Assembly (NCBI GenBank): GCA_013003145.1
Contig: JABDLH010000153.1
Span: 1 to 11,931, forward strand
Length of the DNA: 11,931 bases
Direction: 5' to 3'
Origin: Flavobacteriaceae bacterium
Lineage (GTDB): Bacteria; Bacteroidota; Bacteroidia; Flavobacteriales; Flavobacteriaceae
Position numbers and translations under genes: made by a program. Below, one piece after another: positions 6,416 through 11,931 of the stretch; position 1 is the stretch's first letter; every line of letters starts with the position of its first letter. Below the pieces are notes generated by a model. It saw nothing but the letters and a program-made list of their open reading frames with translations. It searched no databases and was not told where the DNA came from.

Positions 6416-7471
6416 TTAAGCTACAGTACCCTGGCAGCTGCTGCCTGCACCTGCTGTACAACCATAACAGTGCTGTGAAATCAGAATATTCCTGTCGTTT
6501 AGCAGATCTTCGTTATAATCGGAGATGTGTTTTACCTTGCTGTCTACCTTCAGGCCAAGCATCTGGTTAAAATCACAGTCATATAACCAACCGTCCCAGC
6601 TGATGGAAATGGTGTTGGTGCACATAACGTTCTCTACCGCGGCCGGGTTATACGCCTCTACAAGGGAGTACATATAATCTTCGTAATTCTCAGATGCTAA
6701 AAGGTAATCCAGGAATCGCGCGATGGGAAGGTTGGTAATGGTGAATAGATTATGGAATTGGATGCCGAAATCTTCGTCAAGTGCCTTCTTAAAATCGTTT
6801 TCCATAGCAAGCTGGTCCCCGGGTAAAAAAGCTCCCGAAGGATTGTAAACCAAGTCTAATCTCAAATCGCTTCCCGGCATACCATAGCCTACGGCGTTGA
6901 GGTCTTTCAATGCCTGTATAGATTTATCAAACACCCCGTCGCCGCGTTGTTTGTCCGTTTTACCGCGAGTGTAATGAGGCATGGAAGACACTACATGAAC
7001 ATTATACTTCTTAAAAAACTCAGGTAAGTCGTAGTATTTCTTGTTCGCCCTTATTATGGTGAGATTAGACCGAACAATAAAGTCCTGTATACCTGCTTTT
7101 GAAGCTTCTTGGACGAACCATCGAAAATCTGGATTCATCTCAGGGGCTCCCCCGGTAAGATCCAGGGTGTGTGCTCCCGTATTCCGGATCACCTCCAGGC
7201 ATTGCGCCATGGTCTCACGGGTCATGATCTCTTTCCGATCGGGACCTGCGTCTACATGGCAGTGTTCACATACCTGGTTACACATATAGCCTACGTTGAT
7301 CTGCAGGATCTCCAGTTTCTTTGGCCGGAGAGGAAAGTGACCTGTTTTTGCGATTTTATCTTTAAAAAGAGGGAGTTCCCCATCTTCAAAAATACCCCCG
7401 TTAAGGATGTCTAGTTGCCTGTCTGTGGCAGCCAGTTCATCATGCCTGGCTTTCAGTGACTTTGTGGCCAT
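6416..7471 (-). CDS. arsS: Radical SAM/Cys-rich protein, ArsS type (arsenosugar biosynthesis)
   Basis: A 351-residue radical SAM enzyme. The CxxxCxxC motif 'CNQVCEHC' at residues 64-71 binds the SAM-cleaving 4Fe-4S cluster, and 'LTGGAPEMNP' near 109 is the GGE-like SAM-binding loop. The protein ends in a Cys-rich domain with 'CTNTISISWDG', 'YDCDFNQ' and the signature 'CYGCTAGAGSSCQG' at 335-348, which probably binds further Fe-S clusters. This architecture is that of the radical SAM/Cys-rich family named ArsS, proposed to add the 5'-deoxyadenosyl group to dimethylarsinous acid on the way to arsenosugars; family knowledge is from memory. Some relatives are, as I recall, selenoproteins; here the sites are Cys. 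The upstream CMD-family gene is a recognised partner, with 37 bp between them. No arsM, arsR or glycosyltransferase of the pathway is nearby. Family is certain; substrate here is inferred. Confidence 0.88.
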   Translation of the reverse strand: MATKSLKARHDELAATDRQLDILNGGIFEDGELPLFKDKIAKTGHFPLRPKKLEILQINVGYMCNQVCEHCHVDAGPDRKEIMTRETMAQCLEVIRNTGAHTLDLTGGAPEMNPDFRWFVQEASKAGIQDFIVRSNLTIIRANKKYYDLPEFFKKYNVHVVSSMPHYTRGKTDKQRGDGVFDKSIQALKDLNAVGYGMPGSDLRLDLVYNPSGAFLPGDQLAMENDFKKALDEDFGIQFHNLFTITNLPIARFLDYLLASENYEDYMYSLVEAYNPAAVENVMCTNTISISWDGWLYDCDFNQMLGLKVDSKVKHISDYNEDLLNDRNILISQHCYGCTAGAGSSCQGTVA

Positions 7472-7486
7472 AAAAATATTTTTTGC

Positions 7487-7503
7487 ACCGGTGTAATACC
7501 GGT
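7487..7503. repeat. ACCGGT inverted pair in the CMD-arsS gap
   Basis: Two ACCGGT hexamers (7487-7492 and 7498-7503) are 11 bp apart, each inside a longer palindrome: CACCGGTG (7486-7493) and ATACCGGTAT (7496-7505). In minus-strand mRNA they can pair as ACCGGU-AUUAC-ACCGGU, a 6-bp hairpin 15 nt before the arsS start codon. It could tune arsS translation or mRNA processing, or bind a dimeric regulator. Confidence 0.5.
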
Positions 7504-7508
7504 ATAAG

Positions 7509-7844
7509 CTACATTGATAATTTGTTGTATTTGTTCATCATCTGAACACCGTGGACCAGCGTTGCTCCACTCTCTATGGCGGCCCCTGCATGTACAGCCT
7601 CCATCATTTCTTCCTTGGTAATCCCGCGTTGCAAGCCATCTTTGGTATAAGCGTCGATACAATAAGGGCATTTTACCACGTGGGCGACTGCCAGGGCTAT
7701 CAAAGATTTCTCCCGGGCAGAAAGGGCGCCTTCCTCGAATACTTTGCCGTAATAATCAAAGAATTTTGTACCAAGTTCTTCGCTCCACTCGGTGATCTTC
7801 CCGAATTTTCTGAGATCTGCAGGATCGTAATATGAATCAGCCAT
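7509..7844 (-). CDS. CMD/AhpD-fold protein associated with ArsS
   Basis: A 111-residue protein of the carboxymuconolactone decarboxylase/alkylhydroperoxidase-D superfamily, the type annotated as an arsenosugar biosynthesis-associated peroxidase-like protein. It is cytoplasmic and all-helical: 'LSAREKSLIALAVAHVVKCPYC' corresponds to the catalytic region, with redox pair Cys59-Pro-Tyr-Cys62. The usual AhpD His four residues after the second Cys is Tyr66 here, so classical AhpD peroxidase chemistry is uncertain. 'GITKEEMMEAVHAGAAI' follows as in the superfamily. The ATG at 7844 gives the 'MADSYYDPADLRKFG' N-terminus. It is the first gene of the minus-strand unit leading into arsS. A weak minus-strand -7 element (TAAGTTTA) lies at 7908-7901. 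Its role may be redox handling of a thiol-bound arsenic intermediate; that is inference. Confidence 0.83.
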   Translation of the reverse strand: MADSYYDPADLRKFGKITEWSEELGTKFFDYYGKVFEEGALSAREKSLIALAVAHVVKCPYCIDAYTKDGLQRGITKEEMMEAVHAGAAIESGATLVHGVQMMNKYNKLSM

Positions 7845-7904
7845 AATATATCTGGTATTGTAATAGCGTTAGTGTAATACTAATTATAGTGGTATGCGTG
7901 TAAA

Positions 7905-7940
7905 CTTACGATAAAAACCATCAATGGGTTTGGTCGTAAG
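7905..7940. repeat. Hairpin-forming inverted repeat upstream of the CMD-arsS unit
   Basis: CTTACGA (7905-7911) and TCGTAAG (7934-7940) are perfect inverted arms. Inside them AAACCA and TGGGTTT pair around a TCAA loop with one bulged G, so the 36 bp can form one long interrupted hairpin. It lies 61 bp upstream of the CMD start and overlaps the weak minus-strand -7 (7901-7908). It could be an operator or a leader structure. Confidence 0.5.
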
Positions 7941-8100
7941 CAGGCTAAACTAATTACGGATTTGCACGACTTTAACATTATAACTGGTGTTTTGTGGCAC
8001 TCTCTATTTTTACAGATCTCAATAGGGGACACTTCGGGCAGGATAGCGCACACTTTGGTACATTGTTTGTATTACTATCGTACTTCTTCAAATCTGTGCT

Positions 8101-8184
8101 ATGAAAAAGATATTTTACTTGCTGGCTGCCTGCTGTATCCTGTACAGTGGGTATCTTTTCTACACCCTGGCCTGCTTGCTTTAA
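8101..8184 (+). CDS. Possible 27-residue hydrophobic or lipoprotein-like peptide
   Basis: An ATG-started ORF inside the long gap encodes a peptide beginning MKKIFYLLAACC and continuing almost wholly hydrophobic, ending with TLACLL before TAA. The two lysines followed by a hydrophobic stretch look like a signal peptide, and LAAC at residues 8-11 fits a lipobox, which would leave only a 17-residue acylated peptide. Alternatives are a one-helix membrane peptide, the remnant of a lost lipoprotein gene, or a chance ORF. There is no convincing ribosome site or promoter immediately upstream. It is unrelated in sequence to its neighbours and I do not recognise it. Confidence 0.3.
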   Translation: MKKIFYLLAACCILYSGYLFYTLACLL

Positions 8185-8401
8185 ATACTTAAACCGTCTA
8201 CACTGCCCGGGAATGATTTATATCATGGATAAGCCCATCGGTAACCGTTCAATTTTTTGTAAATTCAGAGTAGTACTTTACCTAATTCACGAAAGGTGCA
8301 AATAGACAGGGAAACTGATTATTTGCGATAAAACCCTCTGTAATTAAGGCAAGATAGTTGGTTTAGAAGATGGAAATTAGAGGGTGCTAATTGATACTTT
8401 C

Positions 8402-9328
8402 ATGGCGCATAAGGATTATTATCAGGAACTTGGATTGAGTAAGTCGGCCACCGATAAAGAAATTAAAAAGGCCTACCGAAAACTAGCGACGGAATTTCAT
8501 CCGGATAAAACCAAAGGGGACAAGGATAAAGAAGAACGGTTCAAAGCGATCTCAGAAGCTTATGGCGTTCTTGGAAATGCGGAAAAGCGCAGGCAATACG
8601 ATACCCTTGGTTCTGACTGGGAACAATTTCAACAATCGGGAAGTTCATACGATGAGTTTATGAAGATGCGTGAACAACGCAGGCAATATCAACAACAATA
8701 CAGCGGGCAGTATGCCCAGGGAGATCCTTTTGGAGGCGCTTCTTCCGGGGGTGATTTCTCTGATATATTCGAAAATTTTTTCGGCGGCGGAAGTACAGGT
8801 CGGGGCAGGAGATATGGAAGGCCGGCTGCGGATGTTTCAGGTAACGTCAGGATCAGCTTGCACGAGGCCTATAACGGCACCCAGAGAATGCTGGAGGTTG
8901 AAGGGAAATCCATCAAGTTAAAGATCAAGCCCGGCGCCTATTCAGGGCTGCAGTTACGGGCAAAGGGAAAAGGACAGAAAGGAACCCAAGGGCAGGCCGG
9001 TGATCTGTATGTTAACATAGAGGTGGAGAAGCACCCGGTATACGAAAGACAGGGAGATGACCTCTACATGAATATAGAAGTAGATCTTTTTAAAGCGCTG
9101 CTGGGAGGGAAACAGGAAATACCCACCCTGAGCGGAAAAGTAGAAATGAAGTTAAAGGCAGGCACACAGAACGGGCAGACTTTGAGACTTAGGGGTAAAG
9201 GGATGCCGGTTTATGGAAAAGCAGGGCAATATGGGGACCTTTTTGTTACCTTATCGGTAAAATTACCAAAGAACCTGACCGAAGAGCAAAAGGCCATCCT
9301 GCAAAAACTGAAAAATACGTTTGACTAG
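8402..9328 (+). CDS. DnaJ-type co-chaperone without zinc finger (CbpA-like)
   Basis: A 308-residue class-II J-domain protein that stimulates DnaK ATPase and delivers unfolded clients in the cytoplasm. The J domain is at about residues 5-70 with the essential HPD at 33-35. A Gln/Gly-rich linker (about 85-145) contains 'FSDIFENFFGGG'. The two C-terminal beta domains carry 'LHEAYNGTQR', 'EKHPVYERQGDDLYM' and 'GQTLRLRGKGMP'. There are no CxxCxGxG repeats, so it is not canonical DnaJ; length and layout match E. coli CbpA (about 306 residues). No CbpM partner gene is next to it. I chose ATG 8402 because 'MAHKDYYQELGL' is the standard J-domain start; a GTG at 8384 would add six residues. It heads a packed operon, with thioredoxin beginning 12 bp after its stop. 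Confidence 0.92.
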   Translation: MAHKDYYQELGLSKSATDKEIKKAYRKLATEFHPDKTKGDKDKEERFKAISEAYGVLGNAEKRRQYDTLGSDWEQFQQSGSSYDEFMKMREQRRQYQQQYSGQYAQGDPFGGASSGGDFSDIFENFFGGGSTGRGRRYGRPAADVSGNVRISLHEAYNGTQRMLEVEGKSIKLKIKPGAYSGLQLRAKGKGQKGTQGQAGDLYVNIEVEKHPVYERQGDDLYMNIEVDLFKALLGGKQEIPTLSGKVEMKLKAGTQNGQTLRLRGKGMPVYGKAGQYGDLFVTLSVKLPKNLTEEQKAILQKLKNTFD

Positions 9329-9340
9329 AAATTAGAATTG

Positions 9341-9640
9341 ATGAAAGGAAATTTCAATGAATTGGTGAATTCAGCACAGCCGGTGCTGGTCGATTTTTAC
9401 GCAGACTGGTGCGGTCCGTGTAAAGCCCTTGCCCCCATTTTAAAAGATGTGGCAAAAGAAGTTGATGGCAAAGCCAGGATACTCAAAATTGATGTGGATA
9501 AGAACCAACAATTAGCGGCCCGGTACCAGGTAAGGGGGGTCCCAACCATGATACTTTTTAAAAACGGGGAAATCGTATGGAGAACCTCCGGGGTTATGGA
9601 TAAGAACGCTATAGTGGGAGAAATTAATAAAGCCATGTAA
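9341..9640 (+). CDS. Thioredoxin
   Basis: A 99-residue cytoplasmic thioredoxin, somewhat shorter at the N-terminus than E. coli TrxA. The active site WCGPC is at residues 23-27 within 'VLVDFYADWCGPCKALAP', the cis-proline motif is 'VRGVPTMILFKNGE', and there is no signal peptide. It reduces protein disulfides and is recycled by thioredoxin reductase. The start is ATG 9341; the in-frame TTG just before it adds only one residue. It lies 12 bp after the J-protein stop and its TAA is 2 bp before the next ATG, so it is embedded in an operon. The pairing with a co-chaperone suggests protein quality control or oxidative stress. Confidence 0.95.
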   Translation: MKGNFNELVNSAQPVLVDFYADWCGPCKALAPILKDVAKEVDGKARILKIDVDKNQQLAARYQVRGVPTMILFKNGEIVWRTSGVMDKNAIVGEINKAM

Positions 9641-9642
9641 TA

Positions 9643-10008
9643 ATGAAGATCATCACTCAATACGACCTTAGGAGAATGGCCATCCTCGATGCTTTTGAAG
9701 AGGCCTTGGATTACAGTGGACTTAGGTATAGCACCAACCAGTTGTTGCGCTATGGTTTTGAGGATGAAGCCGAGATTAACCTGGCCCTTCGGCGAGCGCT
9801 GACGGTCTGTAAAAGCCTCGGGATAGACAGTAAGAAACATTTTCGCTATTACTATAAGGTTGATCTGTTTGAACATCAGACAAGCCGCGAATGGAAAGTT
9901 TCTAAACTGGGGTTCTACCTTATTCTGTCCAATGGTGCTCCTGACAACCCCTTCGTCGGGGCCTTCCAAATGGAAATGCTTCGTGATATTCTAGATCGAA
10001 TGGAATAA
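9643..10008 (+). CDS. Small protein resembling the DinD/BRO-type domain
   Basis: A 121-residue protein whose function I do not recognise. It is charged, soluble and without signal peptide or membrane segment. By eye and from memory, residues about 29-105 line up with the N-terminal domain of E. coli DinD: 'YSTNQLLRYGF' with a 'WSARQLGKLLGY'-like segment, then 'ALRRALTVCKSLG' and 'KKHFRYYYKV', and finally 'VSKLGFYLILSNGAPDNP', resembling the 'LSRYACYLVVQNGDP' signature of DinD/BRO-type proteins. If correct it would be a stand-alone version of a domain found in DNA-damage-inducible and phage antirepressor proteins. The ATG follows the thioredoxin stop by 2 bp, and its TAA overlaps the patatin ATG (TAATG), so it is translated in the operon. 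The domain assignment is inference; the gene itself is secure. Confidence 0.78.
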   Translation: MKIITQYDLRRMAILDAFEEALDYSGLRYSTNQLLRYGFEDEAEINLALRRALTVCKSLGIDSKKHFRYYYKVDLFEHQTSREWKVSKLGFYLILSNGAPDNPFVGAFQMEMLRDILDRME

Positions 10009-10823
10009 TGGGAGAGGGACAAGAAAACTTGACGCTGGAGAACTTAAGAGGAAAAAGAGTAGGACTGGTGTTATCCGGTGGAGGAGTAAGGGGGCTGGCC
10101 CACGTAGGCTTATTAAGAGCCCTGGATGAATACGGGATAGAGATCGACATGATTTCCGGCACCAGCGCAGGAGCCCTTGTCGGGGCCTTGTACGCTGCGG
10201 GTAAAGATAATGATACCATTCGGAATTTTTTTAAGAGCACATCTCTTTTCAGCTATCATTACCTCACTATACAGAAGCCCGGACTCCTAGATACCGAACG
10301 GTATTATAAAGTTTTCCGTACCTTTTTCCCACAGGATACTTTTGAATCACTCCACAAGCAGCTGTTTGTCACTACCACGAATTTACAACTGGGAACTGCC
10401 GAGGTCTTCTCTAGCGGACCCCTGATCCGGGCATTGCTGGCCTCGGCTGCCTTACCCCCGGTATTCAGCCCTGTACAGATCGGGGAATATTTGTATGCGG
10501 ATGGAGGGATCATGAATAATTTCCCTTTAGAACCTTTATCGTCCTGTGATTACCTTATTGGCAGTAATGTGGCTAAGATCCGGAAACTGGAAAAAAAGGA
10601 TATCAGTTCTTCTTTCCAGCTGGCTAACAGGACTTCGGCCTTGATGATCTATGCGATCAATCATCAGAAAATGAAAAACTGCGACCTTCTATTTGAGCCA
10701 CCGAATCTGGATAGGATCGGGGTTCTGGATAAAAAAGGATTAGAGCTGGCCTTTAGTATAGGCTATGAGCACGCTTTGTCTATCCTCGGTAAGAATGTTA
10801 GCCTGGCTTCAGGGGATCATTGA
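10008..10823 (+). CDS. Patatin-like phospholipase family protein
   Basis: A 271-residue serine hydrolase of the patatin/RssA-like family, expected to cleave acyl esters of phospholipids or other lipids with a Ser-Asp dyad. The oxyanion loop SGGGVRG is at residues 23-29, the nucleophile elbow GTSAG at 51-55 (Ser53), and the catalytic Asp165 in ADGG (164-167). 'ALLASAALPPVFSPV' precedes the Asp as in the family. There is no signal peptide and no C-terminal barrel, so a cytoplasmic single-domain enzyme is likely. The start codon overlaps the upstream stop (TAATG), implying coupling. Its 3' end overlaps the convergent permease gene by 15 bp. Its substrate and role in the J-protein/thioredoxin operon are unknown; membrane repair or lipid turnover under stress is a guess. 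Confidence 0.92.
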   Translation: MGEGQENLTLENLRGKRVGLVLSGGGVRGLAHVGLLRALDEYGIEIDMISGTSAGALVGALYAAGKDNDTIRNFFKSTSLFSYHYLTIQKPGLLDTERYYKVFRTFFPQDTFESLHKQLFVTTTNLQLGTAEVFSSGPLIRALLASAALPPVFSPVQIGEYLYADGGIMNNFPLEPLSSCDYLIGSNVAKIRKLEKKDISSSFQLANRTSALMIYAINHQKMKNCDLLFEPPNLDRIGVLDKKGLELAFSIGYEHALSILGKNVSLASGDH

Positions 10824-11931
10824 ATTGAGCAAGAAACTTCCAACGATCCAAAGTAACATTGATATAACCCCGCCCAGTATCAGGAAGTGCCTGAAATTGT
10901 AATGACCCATACTGTATATCAGGGCATTTGTCTGGTATCCTACCGGTGTAAAGAAACTGAAATTAGCGGCAAACATTACCGTGAGCACGTAAGGTTTTAC
11001 GGGCAGATCCATTCCGGTTGCGAGGGAAATGGCTATTGGGGTCATGATAATGGCGGTTGCATTATTAGAGACTACACCGCTGATAAGCATGGTCACCAGG
11101 AACAGCAGTCCGATGGAAATCAATGAATCCTGCCCGTGCATCAGCCCAAGTAATTTCAGGGTAAGCCAGTCGTCAGCACCGGTATTGTGCATAGCTACAC
11201 CCAGCGGGATCATTCCTGCCAGCAAAAAAATCACGGACCAGTTGATCTTCTTGTAAACATTCTCCAGGGTGATACAATTGGTCAGCAATAATGCAAGGCA
11301 GCCCGTGATCGCACTGCTCAGGATATTCAGCACCCCACTTGCCGCCAATAGGACCACCCCTCCCAGGATAGCCATGCTCAGCCAACGTTTATAACCGGAA
11401 TGAGTGGGGGTCTCATACTGCTGCAGGATAGCGATGTTGTCATATACCTCCAGGTCGCTGATCTTTTCTTTTTCAATTTCCACCAGGATGCGATCACCCA
11501 CCCGCAGATAAGTGGGATTAATATTATACGGCAACAGCCTGTCTGTCCGGAAAACCCTGCGCTGCCTTCGTTTTATAGCGATAGGCGTAGCTATGTTTGC
11601 CAGGATGGTGCGAACCTCTTTCAATGTTTTTTCCAGGAAACGTGCACCGGGGAGCATCATGATCTCTACCAATAGTATCTCCCCGGGATCCACCGTGGTT
11701 TTGTTTTCATCCGCCTTCCCAACCTGTTTTATCTTGGTCGTAGTGCCCTCCATAACCACTTCTTCTTCAGGGGCGATTAAAAAATCTTTGCTGTTCTTCA
11801 GCCGCATAAGGTTGTCCAGGTCACAGGAAAGCTTAATTCTGTCTCCCGCCTGTAATTTGATGCTTCCCGCCAGGATATTCTTATCCCGTCCTTTCCTGCT
11901 TAATTTAAGTAGTGTAAGGTGATCTTCGTCC
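10809..11931 (-). CDS. SLC13-family permease with RCK_C region, 5' end outside the window
   Basis: The reading frame is open from the right edge to the TGA at 10809-10811, giving 373 residues of what is probably a protein of about 590; the first membrane half is missing. From the visible N-terminus come a soluble regulatory region with RCK_C (TrkA-C) character, for example 'LAGSIKLQAGDRIKL' and later 'PTYLRVGDRILVEIE', probably two copies, then about six membrane helices. The transport motif 'SNNATAIIMTPIAISLA' (bases about 11055-11069 encode its first residues) and 'FFTPVGYQTNALIYSMGHY' are typical of the DASS/SLC13 group, which moves dicarboxylates, sulfate or similar anions with Na+. An internal Met at 11807 is not the start, because the RCK_C-like sequence continues upstream in frame. 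The gene converges with and overlaps the patatin gene by 15 bp. The substrate cannot be told. Confidence 0.9.
   Translation of the reverse strand, partial: DEDHLTLLKLSRKGRDKNILAGSIKLQAGDRIKLSCDLDNLMRLKNSKDFLIAPEEEVVMEGTTTKIKQVGKADENKTTVDPGEILLVEIMMLPGARFLEKTLKEVRTILANIATPIAIKRRQRRVFRTDRLLPYNINPTYLRVGDRILVEIEKEKISDLEVYDNIAILQQYETPTHSGYKRWLSMAILGGVVLLAASGVLNILSSAITGCLALLLTNCITLENVYKKINWSVIFLLAGMIPLGVAMHNTGADDWLTLKLLGLMHGQDSLISIGLLFLVTMLISGVVSNNATAIIMTPIAISLATGMDLPVKPYVLTVMFAANFSFFTPVGYQTNALIYSMGHYNFRHFLILGGVISMLLWIVGSFLLNSMIP

Larger units (their letters stand above)
7845..8401. other. 557-bp intergenic region between divergent CMD and J-protein genes
   Basis: This gap should hold the promoters for the leftward CMD-arsS unit and the rightward J-protein operon. 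It contains the 7905-7940 hairpin, the 9-mer GTGTAATAC at 7872-7880 (also present at 7491-7499 before arsS), and the small ORF at 8101-8184. I find no full TTG-N-TAnnTTTG promoter on either strand; TATTTTTA at 8005-8012 (plus) and TAAGTTTA at 7908-7901 (minus) match seven of eight -7 bases. A longer open frame at 7962-8192 has no recognisable protein character. No tRNA or known riboswitch is recognised. Confidence 0.6.

Noticed and set aside
7962..8192. 76-codon open frame in the gap upstream of the J-protein gene
   Set aside because: Its translation has no recognisable domain, signal or codon-bias support, and it overlaps the more plausible small ORF in another frame.
8333..8385. Inverted repeat ACCCTCT (8333-8339) / AGAGGGT (8379-8385) before the J-protein start
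   Set aside because: The arms are only 7 bp with a 39-bp spacer, which is expected by chance in a window this long; no U tract or known riboswitch core is present.
9397..9969. 190-codon open frame antisense to thioredoxin and the DinD-like gene
   Set aside because: It spans two well-supported plus-strand genes, has no coherent protein features, and is best explained as a shadow of their codon usage.
11512..11922. 136-codon plus-strand frame opposite the permease
   Set aside because: It is antisense to an unmistakable SLC13/RCK_C coding region and its product has no family character.
1..11931. CRISPR array, prophage, insertion sequence or known defence system
   Set aside because: No regularly spaced repeats, transposase, integrase, terminal inverted repeats or phage structural genes were seen; the genes look vertically inherited.

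Overview
The window looks like chromosomal DNA of a member of the Flavobacteriaceae (Bacteroidota), probably marine. The reasons are the family content (DUF6341, DUF6427 and DUF4254 proteins of flavobacterial type), promoters of the Bacteroidota form TTG-N19-21-TAnnTTTG, short leaders with little Shine-Dalgarno sequence, and AT-rich intergenic DNA. There is no transposase, integrase, tRNA, rRNA or CRISPR array. Most genes are housekeeping or conserved-accessory, with one small arsenosugar-type module.

Left part (1-2712): the 3' end of a UDP-glucose 6-dehydrogenase gene is followed by a UDP-glucuronate decarboxylase gene. Together these convert UDP-glucose to UDP-xylose for surface glycans. 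A strong stem-loop then leads into purD (purine synthesis), which ends at a bidirectional terminator.

Middle-left (2737-5605): a one-helix protein (DUF6341, minus strand) is divergent from a polytopic membrane protein (DUF6427, plus strand). Next come a DUF4254 protein with its own well-formed promoter and an overlapping family-9 glycosyltransferase. The uracil phosphoribosyltransferase gene that I recall in this neighbourhood in relatives is absent.

Middle (5606-8401): three minus-strand genes. In transcription order they are a CxxC protein of the carboxymuconolactone decarboxylase/AhpD fold, a radical SAM protein of the ArsS type, and a TetR-family regulator. A cluster of nested palindromes with a GACCA-NN-TGGTC core lies between arsS and tetR and is a good operator candidate. 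The 557 bp upstream of the CMD gene hold a hairpin, a repeated 9-mer and a 27-codon hydrophobic or lipoprotein-like ORF, but no conventional gene.

Right part (8402-11931): a tightly packed plus-strand operon encodes a CbpA-like J-domain co-chaperone, thioredoxin, a small protein resembling the DinD/BRO-type domain, and a patatin-like lipase. It converges with a minus-strand SLC13-type permease carrying a regulatory RCK_C region, which runs off the right edge. The most interesting points are the reduced ArsS module with its palindromes, the DinD-like small protein between thioredoxin and patatin, and the tiny ORF in the long gap.
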